Source: Sphingobium faniae (lineage in GTDB: Bacteria > Pseudomonadota > Alphaproteobacteria > Sphingomonadales > Sphingomonadaceae). Taken from it: DNA of 64,000 nt. Positions 40,552 through 50,000 of this stretch are shown piece after piece. The number at the start of each line of letters is the position of its first letter. Position 1 is the first letter of the stretch. The stretch is from positions 111,274 through 175,273 of the forward strand of contig FMTU01000010.1 of the NCBI GenBank assembly GCA_900100475.1. Direction: 5' to 3'. The notes below the pieces were generated by a model. It was not told where the DNA came from and made no database searches. It worked only from the letters and a program-made list of their open reading frames with translations. The translations under genes and the position numbers were made by a program.

Positions 40552-40872
40552 TCAGCTCGGCGGGTTCCAGATGATGACCTTCTTCATCGGGTCATCGCCA
40601 GGGGCCGGGGCGACGTTGCCGTAGATGGTGCCGAATTCGGGAGCCGACAGCGAAACCGAGATATATTCCGCGCCGGTGTTCTGGGAGAAGCGGTTCCAGC
40701 CAGCGCCCAGCTCGAAGCCGTTCTTGCGGCTGATGATCCGGTAGTCGGGCTCGTTTTCCTTCGTCTTGCGGGTGTTCTGGATCACCGCGATCTGGGCGGT
40801 GACGTTGAGGGTGGCGAGCGTGCCTTCCAGGCTGCCGTCCTGCTTCTGGGTGAGGTTTGCGATGGTGGCCAT
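40552..40872 (-). CDS. DUF736 protein, copy 2
   Basis: 106 residues: MATIANLTQKQDGSLEGTLA, VIQNTRKTKENEPDYRIISR, ELGAGWNRFSQNTGAEYISV and GNVAPAPGDDPMKKVIIWNP, DUF736. It differs from copy 1 (34184) and has its own leader with the CGGGGACCATCCCCG palindrome. Function unknown. ATG at 40872 preceded by GAAGGAACTGACATC. Confidence 0.85.
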   Translation of the reverse strand: MATIANLTQKQDGSLEGTLATLNVTAQIAVIQNTRKTKENEPDYRIISRKNGFELGAGWNRFSQNTGAEYISVSLSAPEFGTIYGNVAPAPGDDPMKKVIIWNPPS

Positions 40873-40894
40873 GATGTCAGTTCCTTCGGTTGCT

Positions 40895-40909
40895 CGGGGA
40901 CCATCCCCG
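40895..40909. promoter_or_regulatory. Leader palindrome CGGGGACCATCCCCG, copy 2
   Basis: Same 15-mer as at 39771-39785, 23 bp upstream of the DUF736 start, followed by the same type of GC-rich leader (AGCGTAAGCG near 40951). Suggests shared control of the two genes. Confidence 0.6.
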
Positions 40910-41560
40910 ATGACGCTGAAGGAGGCGGGCGAACGCCGCCGTCACCGGAGCGTAAGCGCAGGGGAACCCCCTTGTGGGGTTGGCGGCACTAGGCGGGCGG
41001 ATGCCTACAAGGGCGGCATGAATAGGGGTTGGTCCAAAGCAGCCGTTGGGGAAACGACCTTTTGTGGCCATAGCAATCCAACCGGGGTTGACGGCAAGAG
41101 GCGCTGTCTCGCGCTCTATTTTCGCATCGCTATGCGGTCCCACGCACGCTGGCTGGGGAAATGATAGACGGGCGAATGAGCGCATCGGCCTGACACAGAT
41201 GCACAGGCCCGGACCGCCACAACCCGGACATGGTCGTCGAATCCCGGCGTCGGTTCTGGCTCTGGAAATCGGTGCGCATCCAGTCTCGTACCCCCGTATC
41301 GGTGCGCGCCGTTGGAGAGGCTCGATCTGTAGCCCGCCGAGCTGATCGGCCTCCGAGCAGCCTGGGCGATGGCGCTCGCTGACCAGTTCAGCGTGGTGGG
41401 CAATCCGCGCTGATGCTGGGCGGTTGAACCGGCTTTTAGGTGCGGTGGCGGCGATCAGACGTGAAGACAGGGCAAAGTGCCCGCTTCAGTCTTTCCGACG
41501 CAACAATCGCAGCGTACCGCAGTCCTGATTTGTAAAGGGGGGAGATTGGAAGGATGAACT
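40910..41560. other. Intergenic region between divergent genes
   Basis: About 650 bp between the DUF736 gene (leftward) and the hypothetical gene at 41561 (rightward). The first 100 bp belong to the DUF736 leader. From 41010 to 41540 there is no reading frame with recognisable features; the DNA is slightly less GC-biased. Nothing else can be supported. Confidence 0.4.
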
Positions 41561-42037
41561 GTGACCTGCGCCTTTACGCCCCCGGCCGCGACGATCGTGG
41601 CCAATTCGCTCATTCTGGACGCCGTGCGTAGCTGGCGACAGGCGCGCGACAGCGGTAATCCGGTCCAGCCTGCGCTTTATCGCGCACTCGTGGGCTATGG
41701 CTGCGGTATTCTCGCGCCCGTGATCGACAGTGTATTGGCGCTCTATGAGGCGTGCTCGGGGCGGCGGTTCCGCACTGCCGCGCCTGATTATGTCGGATTT
41801 TCCGGAGACGAACGACACCTGCTCAGTCTCCTCAGGTCAGGCAACAAGAAACCGGCCGTTCTTGATATCAGCGCCAGCCCTGATCTCGCTCCTGTGATGC
41901 GGATCGCGTTGCGGTCCGCCAGGATCATGTTGCGTCTCGCCCTTGAACCCGCTGGCGCGACGCCATCGTCGGCCTTCGGTCGACGCAGCGTCATGATCGC
42001 CAATGACGCGGGGGAACGGTCTCGTCATACCTGCTGA
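41561..42037 (+). CDS. Conserved hypothetical protein
   Basis: 158 residues from a GTG (GGAAGGA upstream). It has [49 protein letters not shown] and [20 protein letters not shown]; a helical protein with no named domain that I recall from sphingomonad ICEs and plasmids. It ends overlapping (12 bp) the convergent arsH gene, suggesting that the arsenic operon was inserted right after it. Confidence 0.55.
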   Translation: MTCAFTPPAATIVANSLILDAVRSWRQARDSGNPVQPALYRALVGYGCGILAPVIDSVLALYEACSGRRFRTAAPDYVGFSGDERHLLSLLRSGNKKPAVLDISASPDLAPVMRIALRSARIMLRLALEPAGATPSSAFGRRSVMIANDAGERSRHTC

Positions 42038-42792
42038 ACGGGCGTAGCAATCTGGCCGACCGCGATGGCTGACAGGTCTGTCGCTGGATCGACCGGCACG
42101 CCCACTGCCTTTCGCTCCGAATAGCGGTCGACGAGCTGGCCGGCGTGCGGGCGGAGCAGCACCGTGAACCGGACCAGCTCCTCCATCACATCGACGATCC
42201 GGTCATAATAGGGCGACGGCTTCATCCGCCCATCCTCGTCGAACTCCTTATACGCCATCGCCACCGACGACTGGTTGGGGATGGTGACCATCCGCATCCA
42301 GCGGCCGAGCAGACGCAGCGTATTGACCGCGTTGAACGACTGCGACCCGCCCGACACCTGCATGACCGCCAGCGTGCGGCCCTGGGTCGGCCGCATCCCG
42401 CCCATCTCCAGCGGCAGATGGTCGATCTGCGTCTTCATGATGCCGCTGATCTGGCCATGGCGCTCGGGGCTGCACCAGACGTGGCCTTCCGACCACATCG
42501 AAAGTTCGCGCAGTTCGTGGAAGGCGGGATGATCGTCGCCCGCGTGCTGGTCGGGCAGCGGCAGGTCGGACGGATCGAAGATTCGCGTCTCCGCCCCGAA
42601 GAATTGAAGCAACCGCGCGGCTTCCTCGACCGCGAGGCGCGAGAAGGAGCGTTCGCGTAAAGATCCATAGAGCAGCAGGATGCGCGGCGGCGGATCACTC
42701 GCGCCAAGGCCGCGCGCGGGCCGTTCATGGACGTAGCGGCGATCGAGCGCGGGCAGATGATCGGGGTCGGACAGCGCACGGATACGGGTCAA
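42025..42792 (-). CDS. arsH: ArsH, NADPH-dependent flavoprotein
   Basis: 255 residues. Flavodoxin-like NADPH-dependent FMN reductase: [70 protein letters not shown] and [20 protein letters not shown]. These blocks are diagnostic for ArsH, which oxidises trivalent organoarsenicals. Last gene of the arsenic operon; overlaps acr3 by 4 bp. Confidence 0.95.
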   Translation of the reverse strand: MTRIRALSDPDHLPALDRRYVHERPARGLGASDPPPRILLLYGSLRERSFSRLAVEEAARLLQFFGAETRIFDPSDLPLPDQHAGDDHPAFHELRELSMWSEGHVWCSPERHGQISGIMKTQIDHLPLEMGGMRPTQGRTLAVMQVSGGSQSFNAVNTLRLLGRWMRMVTIPNQSSVAMAYKEFDEDGRMKPSPYYDRIVDVMEELVRFTVLLRPHAGQLVDRYSERKAVGVPVDPATDLSAIAVGQIATPVQQV

Positions 42793-43853
42793 ACGATGCT
42801 TCCTTTTTCATACCAGCCGCGCGACCGCTTCACGATTCCCACGACCGACAGCATTACCGGCACCTCGACCAGCACGCCGACCACTGTGGCGAGCGCCGCG
42901 CCGGATTTGAGACCGAACAGCGCAATGGCGGCGGCCACCGCCAGTTCGAAGAAGTTGGACGCGCCGATCAACGCCGATGGGGCGGCGACGCACCATGCCA
43001 CGCCGAACTTCCGGCTCAGCCAATAAGCCAGCCCCGCGTTGAAATAGACCTGGATCAGGATCGGCACGGCAAGCAGCGCGATCACCAGCGGCTGCGCGAT
43101 GATCGCCTCGCCCTGAAAGCCGAACAGCAGCACCAGCGTCGCCAGCAAGGCGATCATCGAGGCGGGGCCAAGGCGCGACAACAGCCGGTCGAGCGCCGGC
43201 TGCCCGCCCGATGCCAGCACCGCGCGGCGGAGGATTTGCGCCGCGATCACCGGGGCAACAATATAAAGCGCGACCGAGATCAGCAGCGTGCCCCACGGCA
43301 CAGTGATCGCCGCCACGCCGAGCAACAGCCCGACCAGTGGCGCGAAGGCGAACACCATGATGAGGTCGTTCAGCGCCACCTGGCTCAGCGTATAGGCGGG
43401 GTCGCCGTCGCACAGGTTCGACCAGACGAATACCATCGCCGTGCAGGGTGCGGCGGCGAGCAGGATCAGCCCGGCGATATAGGAGGGGCCTTCGCCAGCG
43501 GGGAGCAGCGGCGCAAACAGCCAGCCGATGAAGATCGCGCCGAGCAGCGCCATCGAGAAGGGCTTGACCGCCCAGTTGATGAACAGGGTGACGCCGACAC
43601 CCTTCCAGTGCCGGCGCACCGATCCCAATGCGCCGAAGTCTATCTTCAAGAGCATCGGCACGATCATCAGCCAGATCAGCACCGCGACGACGAGGTTGAC
43701 CTTCGCCACCTCGGCCCTGGCGATCACGGCGAACAGTCCGGGCAGCGCAAAACCCAGCCCGATACCGACGACGATGCACAGGGCGACCCAGACCGACAGA
43801 TAGCGTTCGAAGATGCCGATCGCCGGGGGCGCGGCCGGTGCCGTCGTGGTCAT
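42789..43853 (-). CDS. acr3: Acr3-type arsenite efflux transporter
   Basis: 354 residues, about ten membrane helices. [40 protein letters not shown] and [20 protein letters not shown] (Cys of the [10 protein letters not shown] motif), then [20 protein letters not shown], are the Acr3 signatures. It exports As(III). ATG at 43853 (MTTTAPAA); a longer frame to 43967 overlaps arsC and is rejected. Two bp from arsC. Confidence 0.95.
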   Translation of the reverse strand: MTTTAPAAPPAIGIFERYLSVWVALCIVVGIGLGFALPGLFAVIARAEVAKVNLVVAVLIWLMIVPMLLKIDFGALGSVRRHWKGVGVTLFINWAVKPFSMALLGAIFIGWLFAPLLPAGEGPSYIAGLILLAAAPCTAMVFVWSNLCDGDPAYTLSQVALNDLIMVFAFAPLVGLLLGVAAITVPWGTLLISVALYIVAPVIAAQILRRAVLASGGQPALDRLLSRLGPASMIALLATLVLLFGFQGEAIIAQPLVIALLAVPILIQVYFNAGLAYWLSRKFGVAWCVAAPSALIGASNFFELAVAAAIALFGLKSGAALATVVGVLVEVPVMLSVVGIVKRSRGWYEKGSIV

Positions 43854-43855
43854 GG

Positions 43856-44287
43856 TCAACCGATCCGCTTGCCGGACGCGTCGATCACCTGTTCGCCGTC
43901 TTCCTTGGCGAAGACCCCGCCTTGGGGTGTGGGCAGGATTTCCAGCACCACTTCGGAGGGCCGACACAGCCGCACGCCCAACGGCGTTTCGACCAGTGGA
44001 CGATTGATGAGGATCGGATGCCGCATCATCGCGTCGAGCAGGATATCGTCAGCCAAGGCCGGATCGTCCCCGGATAGCCCGTCATAATCCGTGCCCTTGG
44101 CGCGCAGCACGTCGCGCGGCGCAAGACCCGCCGCCGCGATCAGCGCGGCAAGCTTCTCCCGCGTCGGCGGCGTTTTCAGATATTCGACGACATGCGGCTC
44201 GATCCCGGCATTGCGGATCATCGCCAGCGTGTTGCGCGAGGTCCCGCAGTCGGGGTTGTGCCAGATCGTGATGTCGGAGGCGGTCAT
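43856..44287 (-). CDS. arsC: ArsC, glutaredoxin-type arsenate reductase
   Basis: 143 residues. DITIWHNPDCGTSRNTLAMI contains the catalytic Cys of the N-P-x-C-G-T-S-R-N motif; then VVEYLKTPPTREKLAALIAA, LLDAMMRHPILINRPLVETP with the Arg residues that bind arsenate, and LCRPSEVVLEILP. It reduces As(V) to As(III) using glutathione/glutaredoxin. ATG at 44287; 11 bp to arsR. Confidence 0.95.
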   Translation of the reverse strand: MTASDITIWHNPDCGTSRNTLAMIRNAGIEPHVVEYLKTPPTREKLAALIAAAGLAPRDVLRAKGTDYDGLSGDDPALADDILLDAMMRHPILINRPLVETPLGVRLCRPSEVVLEILPTPQGGVFAKEDGEQVIDASGKRIG

Positions 44288-44298
44288 GTCGGGTCCGT

Positions 44299-44631
44299 TC
44301 AGCAGCAGGGGGCGAGTTCGGCGATCAGGGGCTCGCACAGTTCCGCGCGACCGCCGCAGCAGTCCTTGACGAGGAACAGGGTGAGCGCCTTCAGCGCGTC
44401 GAGATCGGCACGATAGACGATCGAGCGGCTCTGCCGCTGCGACGTCACCAGCCCGGCGCGCGCCAGCGTCGCCAGATGTGCCGACATGGTGTTTTGCGGC
44501 ACATCGAGCGCGCGGGCGATGTCGCCTGCGGCCAGACCGTCCGGCTCGTGACGCACCAGCAGGCGAAAGGTATCGAGCCGCGTGGTCTGCGCCAGCGCGC
44601 CCAGCGCGAGGATGGCCGATTCGTTTTCCAT
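44299..44631 (-). CDS. arsR: ArsR-family arsenic-sensing repressor
   Basis: 110 residues: ALGALAQTTRLDTFRLLVRH, LAAGDIARALDVPQNTMSAH and LATLARAGLVTSQRQSRSIV, the winged HTH of ArsR/SmtB; cysteines occur only near the C-terminus (DCCGGRAELCEPLIAELAPCC, at residues about 90-110), the arrangement of the Acidithiobacillus/Corynebacterium-like ArsR sensors. It represses the arsRC-acr3-arsH operon through the palindrome immediately upstream. Confidence 0.93.
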   Translation of the reverse strand: MENESAILALGALAQTTRLDTFRLLVRHEPDGLAAGDIARALDVPQNTMSAHLATLARAGLVTSQRQSRSIVYRADLDALKALTLFLVKDCCGGRAELCEPLIAELAPCC

Positions 44632-44651
44632 ATATCCCGAATAACGGATAT
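44632..44651. promoter_or_regulatory. ArsR operator candidate
   Basis: ATATCC - 8 bp - GGATAT, directly before the arsR ATG. Perfect 6-bp arms; the size suits an ArsR dimer. The operon promoter must overlap it. Confidence 0.55.
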
Positions 44652-44757
44652 TATGCGGCTGGCCATCTCTGAATGTTAGGCTTTGCGGATAATGATAGCG
44701 CCTCGGTGGCTGAGATGGGCGTTTCGGCCATGTTTGACAGCCACACCAAGGCGGCGC

Positions 44758-45699
44758 TCACGCGCTGCCCTGGTGCCGGAAGTCCCAGCGCTTGATGCCC
44801 ATTGCCTTGGCCTTGTCGTGCAGATTGTCCTGGATGCCGGTGCCCGGCAGGATGATGACGCCGGCGGGCAAGGCCTCCAGCAGCGCATCGTTGCGCTTGA
44901 ACGGCGCGGCCTTCTTGTGGCGGTTCCAGTCGGGCTTGAAGGGGACCTGCGGCACATTGCGCTGATCGGCCCAGAGGGCGGCGATCTTCTCGCCGCCCGT
45001 CGGCGTTGCGCCATGCGCCAGGACCATCTGCGGATGTTTGGCGTGGACACGGTCGAGCAGGTCCCAGATGAACCGATGATCGTTGAAGGTCGGCCCTGAG
45101 CTGAAGGCGATCAGCGTCCCGGCGGGGATCAGCACCTGCTTTTCCGCCCGCTGCCGCGCATTGACGAAATCCCGGCTGGAGACGACCGCTGAGGTCAGCG
45201 CCTTGCGGTTGACCTTCGAGCCCGAGCGCGGTGTCCAGGGTTTGCGGATGTGGATGCGGAACTGGTCGGCGCAGCCGTCGCGGAAGAACTCCATCGCGTC
45301 GCGGCGTTCGAGCATCGTCGTGCCCTCGCGCAGCAGCGTCTCCAGCTCGACCGACTTCACCTCGGAGCCGTCCTGTTCCGTTTGGCTGCGCTTCTGGGCG
45401 ACCTCATTATCGTCAAGCTCGCGCTCGATCCGTTCGCCGGCGCGGTGGAAGACGTTGGTGAGGTTCCACAGCAGGTCTTCAAGATCGGGCTCTAATCGCG
45501 TGTCGATGAAGGTCATGACCATCGCGTCGAAGATGTCGATGATGGCGCCCCCGGCGATGCGGGCATCGGGCAGCGGCCGGTCATCGGGTTCGTCGGAGTA
45601 AGGCCGGTAGCCGTAAAGGGCCATTTCCTGGAGAAGATAAGCGGTGGGGGATTCTGCGTGTTCGGGTTCGTGCTCGGGAAGCGGATTGTCGGTTGTCAT
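44758..45699 (-). CDS. DUF2493/SLOG-like protein
   Basis: 313 residues from the ATG at 45699 (MTTDNPLPEHEPEHAE). The N-terminal half is acidic and helical (PDLEDLLWNLTNVFHRAGER). The C-terminal half is a Rossmann-like DUF2493/SLOG domain: GTLIAFSSGPTFNDHRFIWD, LLDRVHAKHPQMVLAHGATP, TGGEKIAALWADQRNVPQVP, PAGVIILPGTGIQDNLHDKA. SLOG proteins bind nucleotides or nucleotide-derived signals. A frequent ICE gene upstream or downstream of the Toprim gene. Function unknown. Confidence 0.8.
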   Translation of the reverse strand: MTTDNPLPEHEPEHAESPTAYLLQEMALYGYRPYSDEPDDRPLPDARIAGGAIIDIFDAMVMTFIDTRLEPDLEDLLWNLTNVFHRAGERIERELDDNEVAQKRSQTEQDGSEVKSVELETLLREGTTMLERRDAMEFFRDGCADQFRIHIRKPWTPRSGSKVNRKALTSAVVSSRDFVNARQRAEKQVLIPAGTLIAFSSGPTFNDHRFIWDLLDRVHAKHPQMVLAHGATPTGGEKIAALWADQRNVPQVPFKPDWNRHKKAAPFKRNDALLEALPAGVIILPGTGIQDNLHDKAKAMGIKRWDFRHQGSA

Positions 45700-46027
45700 G
45701 GTGATGCCTCTTCGGTTGGCCGCGCCCTTCGCGGCCTTCGCAGGCGACGAAAGACGGCGGGCGAACCGGGCCTGCACCCCAAGCGCCAGCGAAGGGGCCG
45801 CAGCGAAGCGGAGGACGGCGGGCGAGGCTTTCTTGTCTCGCGAGGAATGGCGGCTCTGCCGCCAGGGGAAGAAAGCTGAAGCCCGCCGTTGCTAGACCGG
45901 GGCGTTTGCCGTTCCGATCGCCCTCTAGAGAAGGCCGAGGGCTGGCCTTTCCGATCTCTGCGTCACCCTGACAACCGGGGGTCTTCTGCGGCACCGGACC
46001 CGCCAAAAGCCTACCGCCTTTCCGGCT
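45700..46027. other. Leader-type spacer upstream of DUF2493
   Basis: About 330 bp, very GC-rich, no gene. Contains several imperfect hairpins such as CCGCGCCCTTCGCGG and a CAACCGAAGAGGCATCACC run before the ATG that resembles the end of the DUF736 leader (CAACCGAAGGAACTGACATC). Confidence 0.4.
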
Positions 46028-47095
46028 TCACCGGGACGGCATCAGGAACCGGCCGACATCGGCGGGCACGAGTTGGGGCCGCAACGCCGCCCGCATCCGC
46101 TCCGGCCCGATCAGCCGCAGATCCTCGTTATGATCGCCGAGCATCGGCGACAAGGGCACGACCTCGATCCCGGCGCTGGAAGCTCGCTCGCTCAACGTCG
46201 CCACCGCCACATCGCCGGCAGGATCGTCGTCGCGCACGACATAGAGCCGTCGCAGCGCCGTCGGGAACAATATCGCTCCAAGGTGGGCAGAGGACAGAGC
46301 AGCGATCATGGGCATGGCGGGCATGATCTGGCGCACCGACAAGAGGGTCTCGATCCCTTCGCCCGCCGCCATCACGCTATCGGCAACCCCGAACCGGACG
46401 CCGTGGCCGAGAAGATGACCCATGGCGCGTCTCGGCGAGGATACAGGCGCTTTGTCGATCGTGGCCGGGTTGAGCCATGTGCGATGAACGCCGGTCACGC
46501 CGCCGTCGAGATCGGTGACGGCGGCGATCATCGCGGGCCAGGCCGGGCGCGTCTTCGGCGGATCATCCCGCGATGGCCGGTAGTAGCAATGCGGATGGAA
46601 GCGGAGCGGATCGTCTTTCCGTATATCCGTAATCGCACGGTTACGGAGATACGCTTCCACGACTGTCGCCAGAAACGGCTTTGAGGCCGCAAACAAGCGC
46701 CGCGCGGCTTGGGGCGTGCCGGTCGGTGCCTTGGGTTCCCGCCGATATCGCGGATCATCACCCACAGGCTCGGGGCGTGGCAGACTGAGGAAGCGTCGGG
46801 CCTCGTCAAGCGTGTCGCGTAGATGATGATGGCCACCGGCGATCGCGATGATGTCGAGCAGGTCGCCATGTTCGCCGGTCGATGCATCGGTCCATTTGCC
46901 CGCCGCGCCGCGTCCGTCCTGCGATCCTGCAAGACGGACATAGAGACTGCGGCCCGGCGTATTGCGGACATCGCCGACCAGCCAGTAGCGGCCCTCACGA
47001 TGCCCCTTCGACAGATAGTGGCGGCACACCGCCTCGGCCTGTTCGCCGAGACGGTGCGCCAGTTCTCCTGCCTGATGTGACGGACGGCCCATCAT
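46028..47095 (-). CDS. Toprim-domain protein (primase-like)
   Basis: 355 residues from the ATG at 47095 (overlapping the stop of the big helicase gene). The N-terminal part is a DUF7146-like zinc/primase region (VCRHYLSKGHREGRYWLVGD); the C-terminal part is Toprim: VMAAGEGIETLLSVRQIMPA with the conserved Glu and AALSSAHLGAILFPTALRRL, YVVRDDDPAGDVAV with the D-x-D pair. It probably synthesises primers for the transferred or replicating strand. Very common in ICEs next to Strawberry-notch helicases. Confidence 0.85.
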   Translation of the reverse strand: MMGRPSHQAGELAHRLGEQAEAVCRHYLSKGHREGRYWLVGDVRNTPGRSLYVRLAGSQDGRGAAGKWTDASTGEHGDLLDIIAIAGGHHHLRDTLDEARRFLSLPRPEPVGDDPRYRREPKAPTGTPQAARRLFAASKPFLATVVEAYLRNRAITDIRKDDPLRFHPHCYYRPSRDDPPKTRPAWPAMIAAVTDLDGGVTGVHRTWLNPATIDKAPVSSPRRAMGHLLGHGVRFGVADSVMAAGEGIETLLSVRQIMPAMPMIAALSSAHLGAILFPTALRRLYVVRDDDPAGDVAVATLSERASSAGIEVVPLSPMLGDHNEDLRLIGPERMRAALRPQLVPADVGRFLMPSR

Positions 47096-50000
47096 GCCGC
47101 CGCCCGGTCGCCGACGCGCTGGATCGGCCAGCGTTTCATCACCCGGTCGAGCACAGCGATGCCGCCCGCATCGACAGGCACGAACATGCGCAGTTTCCAC
47201 GAGATGATCTCATGAAACAGACCATAGGCGGTTAATCGCTCGCGCATGGCGTCGGTGAACCCGGCCAGCTCGATGCGGTTGACCCCCATGACGCGCGCGC
47301 GGCGAAGCTGGAGACCTTCGGCCAGATCGAGGATCGTGCGCCCGTCCATCAGCGCGGCGAACGCCGCCTGCGGGTCGAGATGCGGCCCAGTGTCGTTGGC
47401 GGTCGCCGTCGCGACCCAGGCGGGCGAGACCCGGCGGCCGACGATGCGTTCGCCGTCATCGGCCTGGAGCCGATAGACGCGGCTGGATTCCTGGGGAAGC
47501 CGTTTCCAGATCGGCAACAGCAGTCCGGTGACGATGTGCATCGTGCTGGTCGCGAACGCCGGCACCTCGGCCAGCTCCGCCTCCCAGGCACGGGCGAAGG
47601 CGGCGCGGGTCGCTACGCGCCACTGCGTCTCGCCCATCGCTTCCAGCGGCATCGGCGTCGATTCCATCGGCCGGACAAGCCGCACCCGGCGCTCGATGCT
47701 GCCGTCGTCGAGCAGCAGGCCGCGCGTCGGGATCTGCACGGCGGCCCGGCCCGACTGCGCATTGACCAGCAGGACCGCCTCGTCATCGCCGAGATGGGCG
47801 AGCGCGCTATTCAGCGTCAGCGGCCGGTTGCGGTCCTTGCGTTCGATCGTCAGCAACCGTGTCTCCGCCGTGGTTCCGGGATGGGTATAAATGGTGGCGC
47901 GATCGACGATGGTGAAGCTCTCGGCCTGGAGCGTCTCCAGTCCCAGCTCATAGGTGCCCGACGCGATCGCCCCTTCGATGCGGGCGCTCAGCAAATCCTC
48001 GAACGCCGTGAACAGGATGTTCTGGAGGTCGAGGGTCAGCGCCAGCATCCGGTTGAGGAAGGTGGTGATCGGCGGCAGTTCGTCCCTGAGGCCATTGCTG
48101 TCGCTGAGCGACAATCCCGTCGCCGCCTCGAAAGCCCCGAGCGAACAGCCCTCGATCTTGCCGCCGTAAAGTAGATGGTAGAGCTGGCGCAGGGCATCGC
48201 GCGCATAGTGGGATTCCAGATTATCCTCGGGCCGGAACAGGCCCTGACCGCCGGTCTGGCGCTGGCCGCGCGTGATCGCGCCCAGCGTGTCGAGGCGGCG
48301 GGCGATGGTCGAGATGAAGCGCTTCTGCGCCTTCACGTCGGTCGTCACCGGCCGGAACAGCGGCGGCTGCTTCTGGTTGGTGCGGTTGGTCCGCCCGAAC
48401 CCCTGAATGGCGCTGTCGGCTTTCCATCCAGCCTCCAGCAGATAGTGGACACGCAGCCGCTGGTTCCGTGCGCCGATATCGGCATGGTAGCTCCGGCCGG
48501 TGCCGCCCGCGTCCGAGAAGACAAGCACGCGCTTGGCATCGGCCTGGAAGGCGTCGGTCTCGCCGACATTGGCCGAACCGGGCCGGCTTTCGACGACGAA
48601 ACGGTCGATGCCGTCGGAACCGCGCTTGCGCACGATCCGTCGCGATCGGCCCGTCACCTCGGCGACCAACTCCGTCCCGAAATGGTGGAGGATCTGGTCG
48701 AGCGCGGCGGGCACTGGCGCCAGCGACGCGAGGCGTTCGATCAGTCGGTTGCGACGATCGACGGCGTCGCGGGATTGGACCGGATTGCCGTGTTCGTCGG
48801 TGACGGGCCGGGAGGAGAGATTGCCCTCACTGTCGGTGAACGGCTCATAGAGCTGCACCGGGAAGCTGTGTTCGAGGTACGACAGTACATATTCCCGCGG
48901 CGTCACATCCACGCGCACGTCGCCCCATTCCTCGGTCGGGATCTCGGCGAGCCGGCGCTCCTGCAAGGCTTCGCCGGTCGAGACGATCTGGACGACGGCG
49001 GCGTGCCCGGCTTCGAGATCGCGCGCGATGCTGGCGATCATCGACGGTGTCTGCATCGCGGTGATCAGATGGTTGAAGAAACGCTGCTTGGCCGACTCGA
49101 AAGCACTGCGTGCCGCCGATTTGGCCTGGGCATTGAGCGTGCCGGTCTCGCCGGTGATGTTGGCGGCCTGCATCGCGGCGTCGAGATTATTATGGATGAC
49201 CTGGAAGGCGCCGGCATAGGCGTCGTAGATGCCGATCTGGCCGGGCGTCAGCCGATGTTCGAGCATCTCATATTCGACGCCGTCGAACGACAGCGAGCGG
49301 GCCGCATAGAGGCCGAGCGCCTTCAGGTCGCGGGCCAGCACCTCCATTGCCGCGACCCCGCCATCCTCGATCGCGGCGATGAACTCAGAGCGCGTCGAGA
49401 AGGGAAAGTCCTCACCGCCCCACAGGCCGAGGCGCTGGGCGTAGGCGAGGTTCTGCACGGTGGTCGCGCCGGTCGCTGAGACATAGACGATGCGCGCATC
49501 GGGCAAGGCGTGCTGGAGCCGCAGCCCGGCACGGCCCTGTTGCGAAGGGGTCTGATCTCCGCGCTCGCCTTTGCCGCCGGCCGCATTGGCCATGGCATGT
49601 GCCTCGTCGAACACGATCACGCCGTCGAAATCCGCCCCCAGCCAGTCGATGATCTGCTGGACGCGGCTGACCTTCTCGCCGCGCTCCTGCGAACGCAGCG
49701 TCGCGTAGGTCGTGAACAACACGCCCGCATCGAGCCTGATCGGCGTGCCCTGGCGGAACCGGGACAGCGGCGTCACCAGCAACCGTTCCTGCCCGAGCGC
49801 TTCCCAGTCGCGCATCGCGTCCTGATGCAGGGTCTCCGACCGGCTCACCCAGACCGCGCGGCGGCGGCCTTTGAGCCAGTTGTCGAGGATGATGCCCGCG
49901 ACCTGACGGCCCTTGCCGGCGCCGGTTCCGTCACCCAGCATCCAGCCACGCCGGAAGCGCACGGCGTTTTCGGCATCGTCCGGTGACGCGGTGACGACAT

